A stretch of DNA of 16,470 bases from Candidatus Caccovivens faecavium (GCA_018715545.1 DVLK01000023.1:1-16470); one strand, 5' to 3'. Numbered from the stretch's first letter, positions 8,018 through 15,285 are shown. Translations and numbers: made by a program. The notes: generated by a model not told the origin, from the sequence alone.

Positions 8018-8021
8018 AAAC

Positions 8022-9248
8022 ATGTTTATTCCAGTATCCGCAAATTTAATTAAACTTTCAAAAATTTTCCCTAAGGATTTATATGTTGTAGGGGGCTATG
8101 TCCGCAACTGCCTGATGGGCATAAAGGGTGGAGATGTGGATTTAGCAAGTGATGTGGATATTGATGAAATTACCGAAATGTTGAAAGCTAATGGCTACAA
8201 GGTTAAAGTAAAAAACTCAATGTATAATTCTATAAGCATATCTAAGGATGCGGAAAGCTATGAGTTTACCTCGTTTAGAAAGGACTTTTATCCTGATAAC
8301 GGAAAACATTGTCCAATAAAGGTGGAGAGAACCTCAGATATTAAAGAAGATGCAAAGCGTAGAGATTTTACTATTAATGCCATCTATTACAACATAAATA
8401 AAGACGAAATCGTCGATTATTATCAGGGTGTAGTTGATGCAAAACAAAAGATACTTCGCTGTATTGGCTCACCAGAAGAAGTTTTAAATTATGATGGCGA
8501 AAGAATTTTAAGAATGGTTAGAATTGTCGGTGAGCTTGGGCTTAAAATTGACAAAAAAACGCTCAAACAGGCATTTTTAATGGCAAAAAATATCGGAGAT
8601 TTGTCACCAAGCAGAAAGTTTGCTGAGCTTGAAAAAATCATATATTGTGATAAGCGTTATCCAGAAATTAAGAGCGATTTTATGCAGGCGTTAACCCTTT
8701 TGAATAGGCTAAATGTTTGGCAATATTTTGGCTTGCCTTTCAAAAAAATCAAATATAAAATGGTGAAAAAGGCGGAAGATAGGTTGTTAGGGCTTTTAAT
8801 TGATGTCATAGACACCTTAAAACCAGAATGTCTAGAAACCTTTATGGAAGAGTTTTTAAAAAAACAATTTGGCTTTACTAATAAGCAAGAGCAGAAGGTG
8901 TTTGTATATATTTCAGGGTATTATAACGCCATAAACAGGATGAAAAATAAGGAATATTTCTTTAAATATTTTGATGATGTTCATGTGATATTTCCACTTT
9001 TAGCTAAGAAAAGTAAGCGCTTAATGAATAAATATATGTTTTTCTATAAATACATTATTCGCTACGGACTTACTATTCGTGTCAACGATTTAAAGGTGAA
9101 TAAGGAAGATATTGCAATTAATTTCCCTAAGATTGACAATAGGAGTTATGATAGAATTTTGGAGGATTTACTTAGCAAGGTATTTGATGGAAAGTTGCCA
9201 AACGAGAGAGAAGCGCTTCTTCAAGAAGTTGACAAATGGAACTATTAA
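8022..9248 (+). CDS. cca: tRNA nucleotidyltransferase (CCA-adding enzyme, class II)
   Basis: This protein of about 408 residues adds or repairs the 3' CCA end of tRNAs. The N-terminal head has GGYVRN (24-29) and the metal-binding DVD (38-40), then RRDFTINA in the nucleotidyltransferase domain. DGERILRMVRI follows at the start of the neck and keeps the Asp and Arg of the base-selecting EDxxR motif, although its first Glu is Tyr. Residues from about 210 on form the helical body and tail that measure the tRNA. No HD phosphohydrolase domain is visible, as expected for Gram-positive CCA enzymes. Poly(A) polymerase activity cannot be excluded from sequence but is less likely. The start at 8022 is preferred over 8007 because AGGAGG is 4 nt upstream. 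It is a single-gene transcript with its own leader and terminator. Confidence 0.92.
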   Translation: MFIPVSANLIKLSKIFPKDLYVVGGYVRNCLMGIKGGDVDLASDVDIDEITEMLKANGYKVKVKNSMYNSISISKDAESYEFTSFRKDFYPDNGKHCPIKVERTSDIKEDAKRRDFTINAIYYNINKDEIVDYYQGVVDAKQKILRCIGSPEEVLNYDGERILRMVRIVGELGLKIDKKTLKQAFLMAKNIGDLSPSRKFAELEKIIYCDKRYPEIKSDFMQALTLLNRLNVWQYFGLPFKKIKYKMVKKAEDRLLGLLIDVIDTLKPECLETFMEEFLKKQFGFTNKQEQKVFVYISGYYNAINRMKNKEYFFKYFDDVHVIFPLLAKKSKRLMNKYMFFYKYIIRYGLTIRVNDLKVNKEDIAINFPKIDNRSYDRILEDLLSKVFDGKLPNEREALLQEVDKWNY

Positions 9249-9270
9249 GCATGCGGTTGCATGCTTTTTT
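9247..9270 (+). terminator. Intrinsic terminator of cca, overlapping its stop codon
   Basis: AAGCATGC (9247-9254) pairs perfectly with GCATGCTT (9259-9266) around GGTT, followed by a T-run to 9270. The stem begins in the last two bases of the TAA stop (9246-9248). Confidence 0.88.
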
Positions 9271-9475
9271 GTATTATCGAAAGCCAAAGCCAGGCGTGGC
9301 GAAGGTTGTGTGAAACTGATGTTCATATAAACAGTCATAATTTGTTCTTTGTGTTGATAAAATTTTAAACCTAACATACTTAAATTTAAATATTGCATAT
9401 TTTTATTACATTATTAAAATATAAAGATTTGTGTGACATTTATAACAACTAGAAAACTATTTTGTTTAAGTTTGT

Positions 9476-9504
9476 TTCATATATTTAAAATTTTGCGACA
9501 TAAT
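9476..9504 (+). promoter_or_regulatory. Candidate promoter of the vanW-like gene
   Basis: The -10 box CATAAT (9499-9504) is followed by exactly 6 nt and the ATG at 9511. A weak -35, TTCATA (9476-9481), lies 17 nt upstream of it. There is no SD. The spacing matches the recD2 and DUF421 promoters. Confidence 0.45.
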
Positions 9505-9510
9505 AAAGAC

Positions 9511-11052
9511 ATGAAAAAAGATGCAATTAAAAAAGATGACAAAAAAGTCGAAAAAAAGGATGCTAAAAAAGAAAAAAAGAGTGGTTTTCTTTGGTTCATT
9601 TCTGTATCAGCTGTGGCCGTTGGCTGCTTGTTTGTCTGTCAATTCTTCTTTGTAAACTCGTTAACTACAAATTCAAGATTTTATGATAACACAAAAATCA
9701 ATGGTATTGATGTCAGTAACATGACAATGGCGGAAGCGGAAAATGTAGTTCTCACGGACATGCTGACAAGTCGCTCTGATATTGAAATCAACCTATCGTA
9801 TGGCGACAAGGAATGGAAACTTAAAGGAACAGATTTTGAAGTGGCTAATAAGATTGAGCCTTACATAAAAAAAGTGGCAGCATATGGCAAAACAGGAAAT
9901 TATTTTCAAAATTTAAGCAAGGCGAAAGATATTAAGAAAAATGGAAAAGATTTTCAAATTTCATATAAATGTGTGCTTGCCGATGTGGATGAAAAAATAG
10001 AGGGAATAATTGATGAGGTTGAGAGGTCGCAAGAGGTTGCCAAGCTTGTCTTTTCGCCAAATGAGGAAAAAATATTCCATGTAGATGAAGGTAAGAGTAG
10101 TGTAACTGTGCTTCGCGATGAGTTATATAAAAGAATAGATGAAGGGTTACTCAATGGTAAGGTGGCAAATGTTGAAATTCCAATCATAGAGATAAGTCCA
10201 GAGTTTAGTGAAGAGGAGTTATTAAATTCCGTAGTCAAAAGAAGTGAATTTTCTACAAGTTACGCTACTAGCTCTAACGACAGAAAAAACAATGTCAAGA
10301 AAGCGCTTGAAAGTTTTAATGGACTAGTCGTAGAAAGCGGACAAACAGTGTCTTTTAATGAAACGACAGGCGATAGAACTGAGGTAAATGGGTATAAAAA
10401 TGCTCATATAATCTATGGCGGTGTCTATGTTGACGGAGTTGGTGGAGGAGTATGCCAAGCCTCAACAACGCTCTACAATGCATTACTCCTTGCAGGGCTT
10501 CAAATAGATGAGGTTTATCATCATTCACTTCCTGCCTCCTATGTGCCACTTTCATTCGATGCGATGGTGTCAGGAAACTATTGTGATTTAGTATTTACAA
10601 ACAACTTAGAAAAGCCAATTTACATTAGAACACTTGCTGACGACGAGAAGGTTACGGTCGAAATATATGGACAGAACATGGACGGCATGTCGATTGAAAG
10701 GCGTGCTGAGCTTGTGAAGATTTTACCGCACAATGGCGACAAAATACTTCCAGACACAAAAGGGGAATACTCTAATAAGATTTTATATAAAGGCGAGTTC
10801 TATCGTGTGAAATGGCCGAAAGAAGGGTATGAGAGTAAGGGGTATTTGAGATATTACAAAGACGGTGAATTTGTGGACGAAAAGGAAATTAGGCATGATT
10901 TTTATCAACCTCAGGATGGAATAGTCATGGAGGGTGTAGAGGATTTAGGAGTTGGAATGACACTTCCTGCAAGCGATGTTTCAATATGTAATCCGCAAAA
11001 GGTGACGAAGAAAGCTGAGGAAAGTGCAAGAGCAAGACTGACTAAGGTGTAA
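9511..11052 (+). CDS. Membrane-anchored VanW family protein
   Basis: Read from the ATG at 9511, this 513-residue protein has a Lys/Asp/Glu-rich cytoplasmic N-terminus (1-23), one membrane segment (about 24-47) and a large outside portion. NGIDVSNMTMAEAE (about 63-76) starts a YoaR-like, putative peptidoglycan-binding region. The VanW domain spans about 249-389 with FNGLVVESGQTVSFNETTG and the family signature GGGVCQASTTLYNA containing C315. A basic C-terminal region completes it. VanW proteins occur in some vancomycin-resistance clusters but are widespread as accessory wall proteins of unknown activity; no van genes are nearby and resistance should not be inferred. An in-frame GTG at 9433 would add 26 residues and bury the promoter in coding sequence, so the ATG 6 nt after CATAAT is preferred. 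Confidence 0.88.
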   Translation: MKKDAIKKDDKKVEKKDAKKEKKSGFLWFISVSAVAVGCLFVCQFFFVNSLTTNSRFYDNTKINGIDVSNMTMAEAENVVLTDMLTSRSDIEINLSYGDKEWKLKGTDFEVANKIEPYIKKVAAYGKTGNYFQNLSKAKDIKKNGKDFQISYKCVLADVDEKIEGIIDEVERSQEVAKLVFSPNEEKIFHVDEGKSSVTVLRDELYKRIDEGLLNGKVANVEIPIIEISPEFSEEELLNSVVKRSEFSTSYATSSNDRKNNVKKALESFNGLVVESGQTVSFNETTGDRTEVNGYKNAHIIYGGVYVDGVGGGVCQASTTLYNALLLAGLQIDEVYHHSLPASYVPLSFDAMVSGNYCDLVFTNNLEKPIYIRTLADDEKVTVEIYGQNMDGMSIERRAELVKILPHNGDKILPDTKGEYSNKILYKGEFYRVKWPKEGYESKGYLRYYKDGEFVDEKEIRHDFYQPQDGIVMEGVEDLGVGMTLPASDVSICNPQKVTKKAEESARARLTKV

Positions 11053-11122
11053 AGCCAAAATTTAAATCTCATTAGATAAAATCAAATCAAGTTTTTTAAT
11101 CGAAAATTACATGAACTAATTT

Positions 11123-11144
11123 ATTGGCATTGCAAAATGTCAGT
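11123..11144 (+). terminator. Hairpin with a GCAA tetraloop, possible weak terminator
   Basis: A 9-bp stem with two G-U pairs (11123-11131 with 11136-11144) closes on GCAA, a GNRA-type loop. It lies 70 nt past the vanW-like stop. Only a short T-run follows, so intrinsic termination is uncertain; it could instead be an RNA-stabilising 3' end. Confidence 0.3.
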
Positions 11145-11199
11145 TTAAGTAAAATTGATAGTATATTATGCTTTGCGTTAAAAATAATATAAAAAAAAT

Positions 11200-11227
11200 T
11201 TGCAACTTTATAAAAAAATAGTATAAT
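11200..11227 (+). promoter_or_regulatory. Promoter of the TVP38-like gene
   Basis: TTGCAA (11200-11205), 16 nt and a perfect TATAAT (11222-11227) precede the ATG by 8 nt. The predicted leader is 0-2 nt and there is no SD. Confidence 0.72.
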
Positions 11228-11235
11228 ATATAAAT

Positions 11236-12111
11236 ATGGACAAAAAGCAAGGCAAAGAGAAAAAAGAATTATCTTTAAAAGCAAAAATTTTACGAACTAT
11301 TTTAGTTTGTATAGTTATAGCTGGAATTGTTGTCTTAGGATATTATATATTAAATTGGACAGGAGTTTGGGAACAGATAAATTCCGTTGAAAAACTCCAA
11401 AATGTCATCTTGTCATGGGGATTTTGGGGTAGATTTGGTTATGTGATATTGCAACTACTCCAAGTCACTTTCATTCCGCTACCATCGACCGTTACAATCA
11501 TTGCGGGAACATTAGTTTATGGACCTCTTCAAGCATCACTTTTATCTCTTGCGGGCATTCTCCTTGGAAGTATGCTGGCGTTTCTGTTGGGTAAAGTTTT
11601 TGGTAAAAAGTTAGTCGTTTTCATGGTTGGTGAAAAAACTTGTAAAAAATGGGCAGATTTTTTAAGTAATGCTAAATACTCATTTTTCATTATGATGTTA
11701 TTGCCTATCTTTCCAGATGATGTCTTATGTCTTGTTGCTGGGCTAACTAACATGAGTTGGACATTCTTCACAGTTACAAACTTAATAGCAAGGCCTATCG
11801 GTGTTTTTACAGTAAGCTATTTTGGCAGTGGACATTTAATTCCGTATCATGGTTGGGGACTTATAGTTTGGGGTATTTTAATCGTATTGATTATCGCAGT
11901 TTTAATCCTTTCTTATAAATATCAAAAGCAGATTGAAAACTTTTTGTTAAAAGCTTTTAGAAATAAGAAAAAGGAGTATGTGATTGATAAAGAGGAAATA
12001 CTAAAAAATAACGAAATTAAAAACAGGGTGCATCCTCAAAATGCGCAAATGTGTGAGAAAAAAGAAGATAATGAATTTAAAGAAAATTTAAAACATAAAA
12101 ATTTAAAATAA
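11236..12111 (+). CDS. TVP38/TMEM64 (DedA-like, SNARE-associated) membrane protein
   Basis: This 291-residue protein has a basic N-terminus and a membrane segment at about 19-41. The conserved core follows: FIPLPSTVTIIAGTLVYGP (about 77-95), a Gly-rich GILLGSMLAFLLGKVFGKK, then LPIFPDDVLCLVAGLTNMS (about 155-173) and an R-P-I-G element. These mark the SNARE-associated/VTT domain of the TVP38/TMEM64 branch rather than classical DedA. Members are re-entrant-loop membrane proteins linked to lipid flipping or envelope homeostasis; the substrate here is unknown. After the last membrane segment (about 212-231) there is a charged cytoplasmic tail of some 55 residues with no recognisable fold. The ATG is set by TATAAT 8 nt upstream. 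It appears to be a single-gene transcript that ends at a two-way terminator shared with the LysM gene. Confidence 0.88.
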   Translation: MDKKQGKEKKELSLKAKILRTILVCIVIAGIVVLGYYILNWTGVWEQINSVEKLQNVILSWGFWGRFGYVILQLLQVTFIPLPSTVTIIAGTLVYGPLQASLLSLAGILLGSMLAFLLGKVFGKKLVVFMVGEKTCKKWADFLSNAKYSFFIMMLLPIFPDDVLCLVAGLTNMSWTFFTVTNLIARPIGVFTVSYFGSGHLIPYHGWGLIVWGILIVLIIAVLILSYKYQKQIENFLLKAFRNKKKEYVIDKEEILKNNEIKNRVHPQNAQMCEKKEDNEFKENLKHKNLK

Positions 12112-12135
12112 ATTAGATAAAAACAAAAAAAATAT

Positions 12136-12165
12136 AAAAAAGATACATTTTTTGTGTCTTTTTTT
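12136..12165. terminator. Two-way terminator between the TVP38-like and LysM genes
   Basis: An 11-bp stem, AAAAAAGATAC with GTGTCTTTTTT and one G-U pair, closes on a 7-nt loop, with T-runs on both strands. It lies 24 nt past the plus-strand stop and 18 nt past the LysM stop on the minus strand. Confidence 0.8.
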
Positions 12166-12182
12166 GTTATTTTATGCATTTT

Positions 12183-12350
12183 TTATGATTTTTTTATTTT
12201 AATAAAAACTCCTTCTTTAATTTGCTTTGGAGATAGATTGTTGTCTAACAAGATTTTTGTGCTATCAATATGGAATTTTTCACTAATTATTTTTAAGTTT
12301 TCGCCCTTCTTTACTCTATAATAGGGGAAGGGAATTTTTGTTACACTCAT
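12183..12350 (-). CDS. Small single-LysM-domain protein
   Basis: From the ATG at 12350 this is a 55-residue protein that is almost entirely one LysM domain: YRVKKGENLKIISEKFHIDS, then TKILLDNNLSPKQIKEG and the final VFIKIK strand. LysM domains bind N-acetylglucosamine glycans such as peptidoglycan or chitin. No signal peptide, membrane segment or catalytic domain is visible, so it either stays in the cytoplasm (a mother cell is one possibility) or leaves by a route I cannot see. The start is chosen because GGAGG lies 4 nt upstream; an in-frame ATG at 12386 would add 12 residues and put that SD inside the gene. It is divergent from the SpoVB-like gene with 68 nt between starts. Confidence 0.72.
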   Translation of the reverse strand: MSVTKIPFPYYRVKKGENLKIISEKFHIDSTKILLDNNLSPKQIKEGVFIKIKKS

Positions 12351-12354
12351 AACT

Positions 12355-12359
12355 CCTCC
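12355..12359 (-). promoter_or_regulatory. SD that sets the LysM start
   Basis: On the minus strand GGAGG is followed by AGTT and the ATG at 12350. This favours the 55-residue form over a longer frame beginning at 12386. A possible -10 box TAAAAT lies at 12374-12379, without a convincing -35. Confidence 0.6.
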
Positions 12360-12405
12360 ATGACGATTACAATATTTTACTGTCATAACTTTTTAAACAT
12401 TCCAA

Positions 12406-12411
12406 TAAATT
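12406..12411 (+). promoter_or_regulatory. Weak -10-like box upstream of the SpoVB-like gene
   Basis: TAAATT is followed by 7 nt and the ATG at 12419, the same spacing class as the other first genes, and there is no SD. No good -35 box is seen 16-18 nt upstream, so this is tentative. Confidence 0.25.
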
Positions 12412-12418
12412 ATTATAT

Positions 12419-13948
12419 ATGAAATCAATTTTTAAAAGCGTAGCGCTCATATCGGTGTTTTCAGTTTTAACAAGACTGCTTGGCTTTTTATTAAGAATAT
12501 ATCTATCAAGAACTATTGGTGCGGAAGCGCTAGGGTTATATCAAGTTGCACTCTCAGTGTTTATGGTGCTACTGACGGTTGTTTCAAGTGGCTTGACTCT
12601 TATTATTTCAAGAATGACAGCGTCTTATCGCGTTTCGCAGGATAAAAAAGCAACAGCAAGTTTAATTACATCTGGATTATTTTTGTCGCTTGCTGTCAGT
12701 GTCATACTGTGTGTGATAATTTTGTTATTTAAAAATCTATTTGCTCACTTGTTTACCGATGAAAACTGCATCAACATATTGATAATACTTTTACCATCGC
12801 TTATCTTTTCTGCCGTCTATTCTGTCTTTCGAGGTGCCATGTGGGGGAATGATAATTATTTTGCACTATGTGTAACAGAGCTCTTTGAAATGGTAATAAA
12901 GATTGCTTTTAGTGTCCTACTTTTAAATGCGAGCATGAGTGTTTTAGAGAGCGCCACCACTGTTGCATGGTCCTTCACACTTTCGTGTATTTTTTCTGCA
13001 ATGCTTGTTGTCATTCTATACTTTTTTTACGGCGGTAAGATGGGCAAGCCTACAAAGATTTATAAAACTATTCTTTCGCGTTCTGCGCCAATCACTGGTG
13101 TGAGAATTGCTGGAAGTTTGGTGCAACCACTTATCGCCTTAATTCTTCCTGCAAGGCTCATGGTGGCAGGTTATACGGCATCACAGGCTATGAGCATATA
13201 CGGCATTGCTCTTGGAATGACCTTTCCACTACTTTTCTTGCCAACCACACTAACAGGTTCTCTTTCCACTGCGCTTGTGCCAGATATATCAATGGCTATG
13301 GCACAAAATGACAGTTCGCATATTCAAAAAAGGGTAACGGCATCAATTAATTTTACTCTTTTTATCTCTTTTCTTGTTGTGCCTATATTTATGGCAATAG
13401 GAGATAAGATTGGTATCTTTTTATATGGTGAAGCACTGAGTGGAACGCTGTTGCAATTTTCAAGCTGGATCATGATACCTATGGGTGTGACAAATATAAC
13501 ATCCGCTATTTTAAATTCGGTTGGGTTTGAAGTTAAATCATTTATCAATTATATTATAGGCGGAATTTTTACCTTTATTTCTGTGATGTGGCTGACAGAG
13601 TTTATGGGCGTTTTGTCGCTTCCATTTGGTATGGGTGTCAGCACAACGATTACCATGATTTTAAATATAATTATGTTAAAAAGGAAGTTAGGAATAAAAA
13701 TTAGGATTTTAAAAGATTTAACTCTTTTTTCGCTTTTGTCGCTTCCAACACTTGCGATAACATCGTTTGTTAGCAATCTCTTCTCAAATTTCATTCCACT
13801 GATTTTCAACCTAATAATAAGTGGAGGATTGGGAGTTACGATTTATATAACATTATGTTTAACTTTCAACCTTGTAAACATTCATTCTTATATTGTCAAA
13901 TTTAAGGAAAAAGTTAAAATAAAAGGCTTAAAAAGAGCAAAAAAGTGA
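12419..13948 (+). CDS. SpoVB-like polysaccharide/lipid flippase (MOP superfamily)
   Basis: This 509-residue integral membrane protein has about 14 hydrophobic segments along its whole length. The N-terminal signature LTRLLGFLLRIYLSRTIGAEALGLYQ (split here as LTRLLGFLLRIYLSR and IGAEALGLYQ, about residues 18-43) is typical of SpoVB/YtgP-type oligosaccharide flippases, as is FRGAMWGNDNYFA (about 138-150). Such proteins move lipid-linked sugar precursors across the membrane; SpoVB acts in spore cortex synthesis, and paralogues occur in growing cells. The name does not prove sporulation. The basic C-terminus (FKEKVKIKGLKRAKK) is cytoplasmic. No SD is visible; the ATG lies 7 nt after a weak -10-like box. 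The gene is divergent from the LysM gene, and the pair could share an envelope or spore theme, which is inference. Confidence 0.87.
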   Translation: MKSIFKSVALISVFSVLTRLLGFLLRIYLSRTIGAEALGLYQVALSVFMVLLTVVSSGLTLIISRMTASYRVSQDKKATASLITSGLFLSLAVSVILCVIILLFKNLFAHLFTDENCINILIILLPSLIFSAVYSVFRGAMWGNDNYFALCVTELFEMVIKIAFSVLLLNASMSVLESATTVAWSFTLSCIFSAMLVVILYFFYGGKMGKPTKIYKTILSRSAPITGVRIAGSLVQPLIALILPARLMVAGYTASQAMSIYGIALGMTFPLLFLPTTLTGSLSTALVPDISMAMAQNDSSHIQKRVTASINFTLFISFLVVPIFMAIGDKIGIFLYGEALSGTLLQFSSWIMIPMGVTNITSAILNSVGFEVKSFINYIIGGIFTFISVMWLTEFMGVLSLPFGMGVSTTITMILNIIMLKRKLGIKIRILKDLTLFSLLSLPTLAITSFVSNLFSNFIPLIFNLIISGGLGVTIYITLCLTFNLVNIHSYIVKFKEKVKIKGLKRAKK

Positions 13949-14036
13949 ATTTAATTATGTTTTTTCATGTTTTTTTGTCTATTTTTTAAATTTCTTTTAT
14001 TTTGCTAGAAAAAGCAAGGCAAAAAAAATAAATATT

Positions 14037-14066
14037 TTGATTAAAAATATTTTTTCTCTTTATACT
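14037..14066 (+). promoter_or_regulatory. Promoter of the DUF421-DUF4363 operon
   Basis: TTGATT (14037-14042), 18 nt and TATACT (14061-14066) are followed by exactly 6 nt (AGGAAT) and the ATG at 14073, so +1 falls on the start codon. The AGGA in the 6-nt interval is too close to act as a normal SD. The TTG of the -35 box is in frame and mimics an upstream start. Confidence 0.68.
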
Positions 14067-14072
14067 AGGAAT

Positions 14073-14792
14073 ATGTTAACCATAGTATTAAGAGCAATTT
14101 TAATATATCTTGTCGTCCTCTTTCTCTATCGCTTAATGGGAAAAAGACAGCTTGGGCAAATGCAACCTTTCGAGCTTGTCCTAACTCTTATCATTGCAGA
14201 TCTAGCCACCATTCCTATGGCGGAGATTTCTGTGCCTGTGCTACATGGTATTGTGCCACTTTTAACGCTTGTGCTACTTCATTTTGCCTTGACACTACTA
14301 TGTAAATTTTCTTCCAAATTTTCTCGTTTCATAAGTGGGAAGCCTGTGATTGTAATTAATCCTAACGGAATAGATTATAAAGCACTTAAAAATCTTAACC
14401 TATCTATTGACGATATTATGGAAGCGATGCGTGGGGCTGGCTACTTTAAATTGCAGGAAGTGCAATATGCCATTATGGAAACGAATGGCAAGTTGAGTGT
14501 CTTTCCAAAGAGCGAGTATTCACCTCTAACCGTAGGCGATATGAATATGCAAGTTGATAAAAGTGCTTTGCCTATCAATGTGATATGCGAAGGTAAGATT
14601 ATGAAAGAAAATCTAAATATAGCAAAACTAGATAGTGAGGCGGTTACAGAACTTTTAAAGAAGGCAGGAATTAAGAAGGTTAAAGATTGTCTTGTGCTTT
14701 CTATTGACAAGGCGGGAGCAGTGTTTGCGCAAGAGTATAATAAAAAGTATGTGACATTCGATAGCTACCCGCTTGGGCAGGTGAGAGAATGA
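14073..14792 (+). CDS. DUF421 (YetF-like) membrane protein
   Basis: From the ATG at 14073 this 239-residue protein has three N-terminal membrane segments (about 2-20, 35-50, 55-78) with the DUF421 signature RLMGKRQLGQMQPFELVLTL (about 22-41). A cytoplasmic domain follows with GKPVIVINPNGIDYKAL and IDDIMEAMRGAGYFKLQEVQ, then AIMETNGKLSVFPKS. The family (YetF/YdfS of Bacillus) is widespread in Firmicutes. Links to spore membrane or envelope are reported for some members, but no biochemical activity is assigned. An in-frame TTG at 14037 would add 12 residues but is the -35 box. The stop overlaps the start of the DUF4363 gene by four bases (ATGA), so the two are translationally coupled. Confidence 0.88.
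   Translation: MLTIVLRAILIYLVVLFLYRLMGKRQLGQMQPFELVLTLIIADLATIPMAEISVPVLHGIVPLLTLVLLHFALTLLCKFSSKFSRFISGKPVIVINPNGIDYKALKNLNLSIDDIMEAMRGAGYFKLQEVQYAIMETNGKLSVFPKSEYSPLTVGDMNMQVDKSALPINVICEGKIMKENLNIAKLDSEAVTELLKKAGIKKVKDCLVLSIDKAGAVFAQEYNKKYVTFDSYPLGQVRE
14779..14784 (+). promoter_or_regulatory. SD of the DUF4363 gene, inside the DUF421 gene
   Basis: AGGTGA, complementary to the 16S rRNA 3' end, lies 4 nt before the ATG at 14789. Confidence 0.6.
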
Positions 14793-15193
14793 CAAAGTTT
14801 ATGTGGTTTCAATTAATTTCAATACTACTCATACTTGCTGTCTTGATCGGCGTCTGTGTGCTTGAAGACAAGCTTGTGTCGCGCGCATTATTTGATGTTC
14901 GCAATTATTGTTATCAAATTGAAGAGGCTGTGGATGAACATGACGGCATTTTAAATAATGATGTCGCCATGCTTGTTGATAACATGGAGGACAAGTGGTT
15001 CAAGCATGAATGGAATTTGTGCTACATGGTCAATCATAAATCAATTCAGGAGATTGGTGTAGAGATATCTAAGATGAAAACATATATGGAAGAGGGTGAC
15101 CGCAAGGAGTTTATGGCATCGCTTGAACTAATTAAACTCTACGAGGAGCAATATCATCACTTTATGGGTGCAAGTTTCCATAATATTTTATAA
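14789..15193 (+). CDS. DUF4363 family small membrane-anchored protein
   Basis: This 134-residue protein has an N-terminal membrane segment (about 5-25) followed by a mostly helical soluble part. That part contains a W-x-K-H-E-W element (about 70-75) and a C-terminal helix with MEEGDRKEFMASLELIKLYEE, matching the DUF4363 layout. The function is unknown. DUF4363 genes are often found directly after DUF421 genes in Firmicutes, and here they overlap by ATGA with an SD inside the upstream gene. This suggests the two products work together at the membrane. The soluble part is probably outside the cell, given the lack of positive charge after the membrane segment, but this is weak evidence. Confidence 0.8.
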   Translation: MTKFMWFQLISILLILAVLIGVCVLEDKLVSRALFDVRNYCYQIEEAVDEHDGILNNDVAMLVDNMEDKWFKHEWNLCYMVNHKSIQEIGVEISKMKTYMEEGDRKEFMASLELIKLYEEQYHHFMGASFHNIL

Positions 15194-15240
15194 AAGAATG
15201 TTGATATATCAATTTTTTAAGGCATAACTGCAAGACATAA

Positions 15241-15273
15241 AAAAAGGATAATTTTTTATTTATTATCCTTTTT
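15241..15273. terminator. Two-way terminator between the DUF4363 and surface-protein genes
   Basis: AAAAAGGATAAT (15241-15252) pairs perfectly over 12 bp with ATTATCCTTTTT (15262-15273) around a 9-nt T-rich loop. T-runs exist on both strands, and it sits between convergent genes ending at 15193 (plus) and 15286 (minus). Confidence 0.82.
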
Positions 15274-15285
15274 ATTTTTATTATA

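Noticed and set aside
9168..9398. Minus-strand frame across the cca terminator and spacer
   Set aside because: It runs through a strong terminator hairpin and the end of cca and has no start signals.
9433..9510. GTG start giving 26 extra residues on the VanW-family protein
   Set aside because: The extension contains the likely promoter, adds a second hydrophobic stretch before the real anchor, and lacks an SD; the ATG at 9511 fits the window's spacing rule.
9511..11052. Vancomycin-resistance gene based on VanW similarity
   Set aside because: VanW-domain proteins are widespread outside resistance clusters, and no vanHAX-type or regulator genes are present.
11096..11284. Minus-strand Phe/Leu-rich frame over the TVP38-like promoter
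   Set aside because: AT-rich DNA read in reverse gives Phe/Ile/Leu runs; it overlaps a clear promoter and gene start.
15201..15218. TTGATATATCAA palindrome followed by six Ts after the DUF4363 gene
   Set aside because: The stem is only 5 bp with a 2-nt loop, too tight for a terminator; the stronger hairpin at 15241 serves this role.
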